From Harmothoe impar (lineage: Eukaryota > Annelida > Polychaeta > Phyllodocida > Polynoidae), in NCBI GenBank assembly GCA_947462335.1, contig OX381710.1, positions 67,325,795-67,389,794 of the forward strand: 64,000 nt of DNA, written 5' to 3'. Positions 58,211 through 64,000 of this stretch are shown one piece after another; position 1 is the first letter of the stretch, and every line of letters starts with the position of its first letter. The position numbers were made by a program, and so were the translations under genes. Below the pieces are notes generated by a model. It did not search any database. It saw only the letters and a program-made list of their open reading frames with translations, and was not told the origin of the DNA.

Positions 58211-59635
58211 GGCACCAACTAGTGACGTCACATTTATTAACGAAAGTGAACTAGACGCTGGTACCCGACAGCATATTTTCCCGCGTCGTCAAATCTCAAC
58301 AATAACTACCAATGCTATTTGTTGGGCTTTATATATTAAAGTTAAATGTGCCAAAAAATAAAGTATGACTTTATTCTATTTAGAGCCATTACAGAATACA
58401 CAATATTACAGCAAAAATCGGTAAGTTATTAATGTGAGCACTTCTATTACCGGTATTGAAATGGGACAAGTGACAACCTAATAATTTACATGTCGATGTC
58501 CAGGAGAAGGAAAAAAGAGAATAACAGGGTCGGGGGGAGGGTGGGGGTCTGTCCGCGTGTCAGATCTACTTAGTCTCAGGGAGTGATCATGAGGGAGTGA
58601 TTAGCTAGAGTGATCAACAACGGGGGTGGGGAGGGGGGGGGGGTCCAAAATCAGCGAGCGCACTCCGTCTCGCCAATAGGGTTTACTGCGCAGGCTTTTT
58701 CGTTCAAAATGGTGACAACACCCCCCCCCCCCCTCGTTAGAAAATGATAAAGTGTGACCTTATGACTTATGACACACAACTGGCAAGCCGTACCCCACCC
58801 ACCACTGTGTAGGGCCTAACAGATATTATAGATCACCCTAAAATGGGGGTTGGTAAGTAGGCCTATGTGGGCATCGTTAATATAGAAATCGATGTTGTCT
58901 CTATCATCAAGTGCATTGTAGTAGTAAATGTTATCACAACCTAAGGACATCTATATCGGTTTGAACTGATATTGTGCTAGTGATGTACCTGTACAAATAT
59001 ACATAAGGGAGTGTTCATATTTGTAATAAGGGAAGGGGTAGAATTCAATTCATGCATTTCAGAAAGAAAAAAAATCCGCACACAAATTTTTTTCTGACAC
59101 CTCAGGGGCAAGGAGAGAATTGTTAAGGGGACCAGTTTAAAACATGGATTGGTAGGCGAGTACAATCCCCCCCCCCCCCCCCCGTTGTTAAAACACTCCC
59201 TATTGTAAACCATTGTCTCGTTATCTCTGGCTCGGTTAGCGGACACTTTCCAATCTCAGGTCATACGTCATGAATCAAGACACATGTACCGGTAGGGTAG
59301 GTTGACCTAAAGGTAACCACGTACCTTGAGATGTCCACCTTAATTATGTAGTTATTCATGTATGGTATTGTCTTTATGTGTCCTTTGCTGGAATGAGTAT
59401 CACTTAAAGTGTACCGTGATACCCACAAAAAACAGGGCTTATTATCATGAATGAATGGCTACAAAATTGAGTTGGGCATCTCAAGGTACGTGGTTGCCTT
59501 TAGGTCAATCTACCCTAGGCAAACCATTTGTGTTTACGATCCCTGAACTCTGTAGATAACGAATGTGTATATGTGCAGATTATCATGTATATGAAAAAAA
59601 AGATTAGAGAGTGGTAATTTGTAACAACCAGAGAG
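58211..59635. other. Intergenic repeat-rich stretch
   Basis: It contains two degenerate GGGAGTG-type MITEs (about 58578-58752 and 59004-59203). Blocks of 'CTCAAGGTACGTGGTTGCCTTTAGGTCA' type at 59284-59335 and 59478-59515 are inverted relative to each other, suggesting a further MITE. No gene was recognised. Confidence 0.45.
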
Positions 59636-59669
59636 GTGGAAGGTAGAGCCGTGGCTAGCCCCCGTCCAC

Positions 59670-60955
59670 CCCGCCTTAACCTTGCCTCCATCCTGCCCCC
59701 CCCCCCCCCTGCCTTCATCTCGCCTCCCCCTTCCCTCCATCCTGCCTTCCCTCTTCTTCTCTCCATCCTGTCTTCTGCTTCCCTCCGTCCTGCCTTCCCC
59801 TATCCCCTTCCCTCTTCTTCTCTCCACCCCGCCTTCACCTCCCCTCCATCCTACCCCCCCCCCCTGCCTTCATCTCGCCTTACACTTCCCTCTACCCTGC
59901 CTTTTCCTTGCCTCCATCCTGCCTTCCCCTTCCCTCCATCCTGTCTTCCCCTTCCCTCCATCCTGCCTTCCCCTTCCCTTCCCTCCATCATGCCTTCCCC
60001 TTCCCATTATCCTGCCTTCCCCTTCCTCCCCTATCCTTCCCTCCACCCTGCATTCCCCTTCCCTCCATCCTGCCTTCCCCTTCCCTTCATCCTTCCTTCC
60101 CCTTCCTCCCCTATCCTTCCCTCCATCCTGCATTCCCCTTTCCCCCATCCTGCCTTCCCCTTCCCTCCATCCGGCCTTCCCCTTCCCGCATCCTGCCTTC
60201 CCCTTCCTCCCCTATCCTTCCCTCCATCCTGTCTTCCCCTTCCCTCCATCCTGCCTTCCCCTTCCTCTCCTATCCTTCCCTCCATCCTGCCTTCCCCTTC
60301 CCTTCATCCTGCCTTCCCCTTCCCTTCATCCTGCCTTCCCCTTCCTCCCCTATCCTTCCCCATTCTGCATTCCCCTTCCCTCCATCCTGCCTTCCCCTTC
60401 CTCCCCTATCCTTCCCTCCACCCTGCATTCCCCTTCCCTCCATCCTGCCTTCCCCTTCCCTTCATCCTGCCTTCCCCTTCCTCCCCTATCCTTCCCCATT
60501 CTGCATTCCCCTTCCCTCCATCCTGCCTTCCCTTCCCTCCATCCTGCCTTCCCCTTCCCTCCATCCTGCCTTCCCCTTCCCGCATCCTGCCTTCCCCTTC
60601 CTCCCCTATCCTTCCCTCCATCCTGCCTTCCCCTTCCCTCCATCCTGCCTTCCCCTTCCCTCCATCCGACCTTCCCCTTCCCTCCATCCTGCCTTCCCCT
60701 TCCCGCATCCTGCCTTCCCCTTCCTCCCCTACCCTTCCCTCCATCCTGCCTTCCCCTTCCCTCCATCCTGCCTTCCCCTTCCTCTGCTATCCTTCCCTCC
60801 ATCCTGCATTCCCCTTCCCTTCATCCTGCCTTCCCCTTCCCTCCATCCTGCTTTCCCCTTCCTCCCCTATCCTTCCCTCCATCCTGCCTTCCTCTTTACT
60901 TCCCTATCCTTTCCTCCATCTTGCCTTCCCCCTTTGCCTCCATCTTGCCCATGCC
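59670..60955. repeat. Pyrimidine-rich minisatellite of about 1.3 kb
   Basis: Units close to CCATCCTGCCTTCCCCTTCC (about 21-22 bases) repeat some 55 to 60 times, with CTCCCCTATCCTTCC variants spaced to give longer higher-order units. The plus strand is almost wholly pyrimidine apart from A in CATC and G in CTGC. Reading frames of over 380 codons on it are low-complexity Pro/Ser/Leu and not genes. Confidence 0.95.
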
Positions 60956-61088
60956 TGCCTACTAATACTACCACACATACCCTTAGACTTAAACGTTACA
61001 TTACAACATACCGGCACATGTATTTATTAAGTTCTGGAGCCTTCAGTATGCTTCACGTATTCTATTAATAGAATGCACAGATCCAGTT

Positions 61089-61113
61089 TGCACACGGACT
61101 CTGCACACGGCCC
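61089..61113 (+). promoter_or_regulatory. Pair of metal response elements
   Basis: TGCACAC cores at 61089-61095 and 61102-61108 fit the MRE core TGCRCNC. The second, CTCTGCACACGGCCC (61099-61113), matches the full consensus CTNTGCRCNCGGCCC bound by MTF-1. They lie 1.3 kb upstream of the copper-ATPase exon and about 180 bases before a good donor (ATCAA|GTAAGT, 61295/61296). Confidence 0.55.
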
Positions 61114-61149
61114 TTCACATTCCCTCTGTCACGTGACCCCCCCCTCCCC

Positions 61150-61295
61150 CCCCCCCCCCACCACCACACCCAGTGCTTCACGTAGCGGTGACGTCACTGG
61201 TGTTTCACGTTACTGCTGGTGCTACAGTGGTAAACGTGAAGCAGCTATTTCCACCACACAGTGTCCAACCTGTCCACCACTGCACCCTGAATCAA
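61150..61295 (+). other. Possible noncoding first exon of the ATP7-type gene
   Basis: A near-consensus donor CAA|GTAAGT ends this GC-rich segment. It lies just downstream of the metal response elements and has no long coding frame. The start is a guess and the link to the exon at 62425 is an inference. Confidence 0.3.
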
Positions 61296-62424
61296 GTAAG
61301 TGTGACAGTCCGTTAATAGACAGCCATGTAAAGTGCTGAGTCACCCTGTGTACCAGGTACGGGTGGGTAGTGAGGCTGTAGACGCCACCCCGGGTACACG
61401 TGAGTGAGGCAGGTAGGACATGGACAGGGTGCTGGGTATTGGTACAGCCGTCTACAGGCACACGCAGGTTCCGTTTAAAGCCTCACCCCCACCACTAACG
61501 TTCTGTGAGAATTATTTGATTAGAACCGCGGGGTTCGACAACTACAAACATACTGTTGAGGGGAGAAATCCGCTTTAACATGTCAGCCTAACAAGTGGCT
61601 CCAGACGGGTCAGAAGCGACCTGGTGACCTGGGCTGTTTTTCAGGCGACCTGGCGACCTGTTACAATAATTTAGGAGATCTGCCGACTTAGGAAAACAAT
61701 TGGCAACACGTTTGTTTATTGTAAGTGGATTAAGAAAGTGACTTTGTAACCTGGGTGCCTAAATTTCGGCGACTTTCCGACCTGGGGGGGGGGGGGGCTA
61801 GGGACCCCTCTGCAACCCCTAACATCGGGTGAGTTGAACAGATGTTCTGATGGTCGTGTAGACTGCATCACAGTTCTCTGGATTGTCGTGGATACATTAT
61901 TATGTATTGTACATGTTATCATTTTCACCTCTCTTGTGGCTGGATGGAAAAAGTCAATTTCTCTACGGATCGTTGTATTGGTGCACCAAGAAGGGACAAG
62001 AAGCTCATATTCTATCAAGGTTGTAGTGGACGAGCATTACTCTGTGGCGCCCCCTGGCGTAGCGAGCGGCAGTAACAGGTGATAGGGACATCCATTCTAT
62101 AACAGAGGGCCTCTCTGTGGGCTCTCTGTCCGCTTTACATCTCTGACAGGCTCGGTGCATTGAGGGAGGGGGGGATGAGAAGTCTGAATTATGTAGGTAG
62201 GCCATTCCCTAATCAGAGACTGAACCTTTGTCTAGGAACAAAAAAAAAAGAAGTATTGAACTTGTATCACTGGTCCAGACACCAATCTATACCACGTTTT
62301 ACCATCAACGAACCATGTTCTTTCTTTAATGTATGCGATTTATGGATCAGAATCATCGAAAAGTATATCTGCAGCAGAAACATATTGAAGGAGTCAAAAA
62401 TTTCAATTTCCATCTGTTTTGCAG

Positions 62425-62541
62425 GTAGACATGGACGGCAACGACGTGACCGTCATTGACGTAGAGGGCATGACGTGTCAGTCATGTGTCCGGAACATCG
62501 AGACCAACATCGGGGACCGGACCGGGGTCGTTGGCATCAAG
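62425..62541 (+). CDS. Copper-transporting P-type ATPase (ATP7-like), first metal-binding domain, partial
   Basis: The exon follows TTTTGCAG and ends ATCAAG|GTAAGA in phase 0. The frame VDMDGNDVTVIDVEGMTCQS then CVRNIETNIG...GVVGIK matches the first half of an HMA copper-binding domain. The invariant GMTCxxC motif lies at residues 13-18 counted from Met at 62431, which is probably the start codon. ATP7 proteins carry several such domains before the membrane ATPase and move Cu(I) into the secretory pathway. Later exons lie beyond the window. A smaller copper chaperone or another HMA protein cannot be excluded from one exon. Confidence 0.75.
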
Positions 62542-62882
62542 GTAAGAGATAAACAGATACATAGTAAAGGCCTGCCATTCCTGGAATATGACTGTTTATG
62601 GAGTGTGGAAAATAAAAGAACCCCGTCTGTGTATTTACATAATCTATGTGCTCATCGTCACTGCCGCTGACCTTAATTGATAACAGGCTGAATACAACCA
62701 ATCAAATGAAATCAACCAATACCAATTCTACCTCCATGGTACTTTAATCCACCTTGTCCATGTTAATCTTGCACGTAATCCGTGATTAAAGGTAAAGGTA
62801 GTACCCTACCAGCTCTCAACTACTGCTGATACATTGTACCTGTATATGTAAACCAAGGGGAGATGCATGTGCGGTTATTGTG

Positions 62883-63215
62883 CCTCTACATGGGTAAAAT
62901 TCGATACGTGCGACACGGCGACACGGGGGTTTTTAAATCCGACACGTGCGACACGGACCTTTTAAAATTCGACAGACATAAGGCCTCAGTATACACGACC
63001 CTTTTTGCTAAAATTCGACACGGCGACACGGTCACTGTAACAGTGGGCACCCATGTAGAGGCATATGCATGGGGGTAGGCCCCTAAATTCGACATAGCGA
63101 CTTGGCCTTTTCATAAAATTGACATGCAACATGGAGCTTAGAGAAAAATAAGTGACATGACATGGCACATGACAGGTTCTTAAAGGTGACATAAAAACAC
63201 CCCCCCCCGATCTAG
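62883..63215. repeat. TCGA/TCGACATG repeat family, two adjoining blocks
   Basis: Block one (62883-63065) has inverted GCCTCTACATGGGT / CACCCATGTAGAGGC edges and CGACACGGCGACACGG units. Block two (63080-63215) has 'AAATTCGACATAGCGACTTG' and GACATG units resembling 16833-17410. Confidence 0.65.
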
Positions 63216-64000
63216 ATCCCCAGATGCTATTGTAAAGCCTATTTCTGGGATGAAAACGACTAATCAACTGTGGCATCATTCTAACTGATATTGATAAAAT
63301 CACTAAGGGATCAGTATTGGACTGTACACCTTTAAGACGGGTGTCATGACTGTGTGATCACGTGGTGACAGATAAGGCAGTATTAACCAACTCAGGTAGA
63401 TAACACTGGGCAGAGTACACCTAGCACTCACATCACGGACCGGACATTGTATAACAAGGGCGGGGGGGGGGGGGGGTAGAGACATTGAGGGTCGGCTTGA
63501 AAAAATGTGCATGCATCAAACACATAGGGAGTTGGCGACCACTCTTGGATGGGGGGAGGAGGGGAGGGGGGCGACACACATGGAAATGTATGAACCCCTG
63601 TTGTTGAAAAATGACCACGCCATTATACAAAATGGACATACCCAGCTGACCACGCGAGGGGATAATCCCCATTTAGGCAGACAGAGAGACTTCTCTGGGA
63701 TATCATAGCACCGGAAAGGTCGACAACTACCGCTCAGGTCGGTTGAGATGTGGTAATGTATATGTGCATATACATGTAGCACCACAGACCTACACAATTG
63801 TAGTTGTGTAATTCTATATGGAGCCGAGACCCGAGCTGGGTAGACTTACATATCGCTGACATACCACCTGAAAGGTGCAAAACCTCTACCTGGATAGATA
63901 GCAGCAGTACACTGTTTCATGGCTAATGTCTACTTTACAATTGGCAAATGTGTAAGGCTATGTAACATGCATAGAGCGGTGACCGCCTGACGGAACGCTA
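63216..64000. other. Intron of the ATP7-like gene, no exon seen
   Basis: It contains a decayed GGGAGTG-type element fragment (about 63448-63626, CCCCTGTTGTTGAAAAATGA) and otherwise no recognisable feature. Confidence 0.4.

Noticed and set aside
59636..61068. Open frames of 464, 427 and 386 codons on the plus strand
   Set aside because: All three frames cross the same CT-rich minisatellite and encode only Pro/Ser/Leu/Phe repeats; they reflect absence of stops in a simple repeat.

Overview
The window is intron-rich animal nuclear DNA. Small phase-matched exons, GT-AG introns of 0.3 to 4 kb, and dense short inverted-repeat elements point to an invertebrate deuterostome. A lancelet (amphioxus) is my best guess, from the sushi-Ig receptor and the FLYWCH gene; this is an inference and no species marker was seen. 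There are no bacterial or phage features.

Layout. (1) 1-4.4 kb, minus: one signal-peptide exon (4267-4336) of a secreted or membrane protein; no further exon recognised. (2) 8.5-18.1 kb, minus: a 12-exon type I membrane receptor, rebuilt with every splice phase consistent (587 codons): signal peptide, five sushi (CCP) domains, two Ig-like domains, one transmembrane helix, short tail. (3) 23.5-28.7 kb, minus: proteolipid subunit c of the V-type H+-ATPase, three exons, with an 11-bp tandem duplication that removes the normal stop. (4) 29.1-45.8 kb, plus: PWP2, the WD-repeat protein of the small-subunit processome, 19 exons, 930 codons, head-to-head with the ATPase gene over 362 bp. (5) 47.0-56.6 kb, minus: ALG11, the ER alpha-1,2-mannosyltransferase of N-glycan assembly. 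Its probable first exon lies 6.5 kb upstream, so that (6) a four-exon two-FLYWCH-domain gene (51.8-55.8 kb, minus) appears to sit inside ALG11 intron 1. (7) 62.4 kb, plus: an early exon of an ATP7-type copper ATPase that runs off the right edge. Two metal-response-element cores lie at 61.09-61.11 kb, just before a plausible noncoding first exon.

The rest is repeats. Non-autonomous TIR elements include: GGGAGTG-ended elements with TTA/TAA target duplications (PIF/Harbinger-like), a 916-bp element with a 9-bp duplication in PWP2 intron 13 (Mutator-like), a 376-bp element with an 8-bp duplication in the FLYWCH 5' leader (hAT-like), a pogo-like element, several palindromes, and a dispersed 'TGTCGATTTTAAGAAATG' repeat.

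The most unusual signal is that small duplications repeatedly span 3' splice sites: 66 bp x 8 at PWP2 exon 13, about 22 copies of a roughly 22-bp unit at PWP2 exon 6, and two cases in the sushi-Ig gene. The genes shown are mainly unrelated housekeeping functions (proton pumping, ribosome assembly, N-glycosylation, copper transport) plus lineage-specific receptor and FLYWCH genes. I see no operon-like cooperation beyond the shared ATPase/PWP2 promoter.
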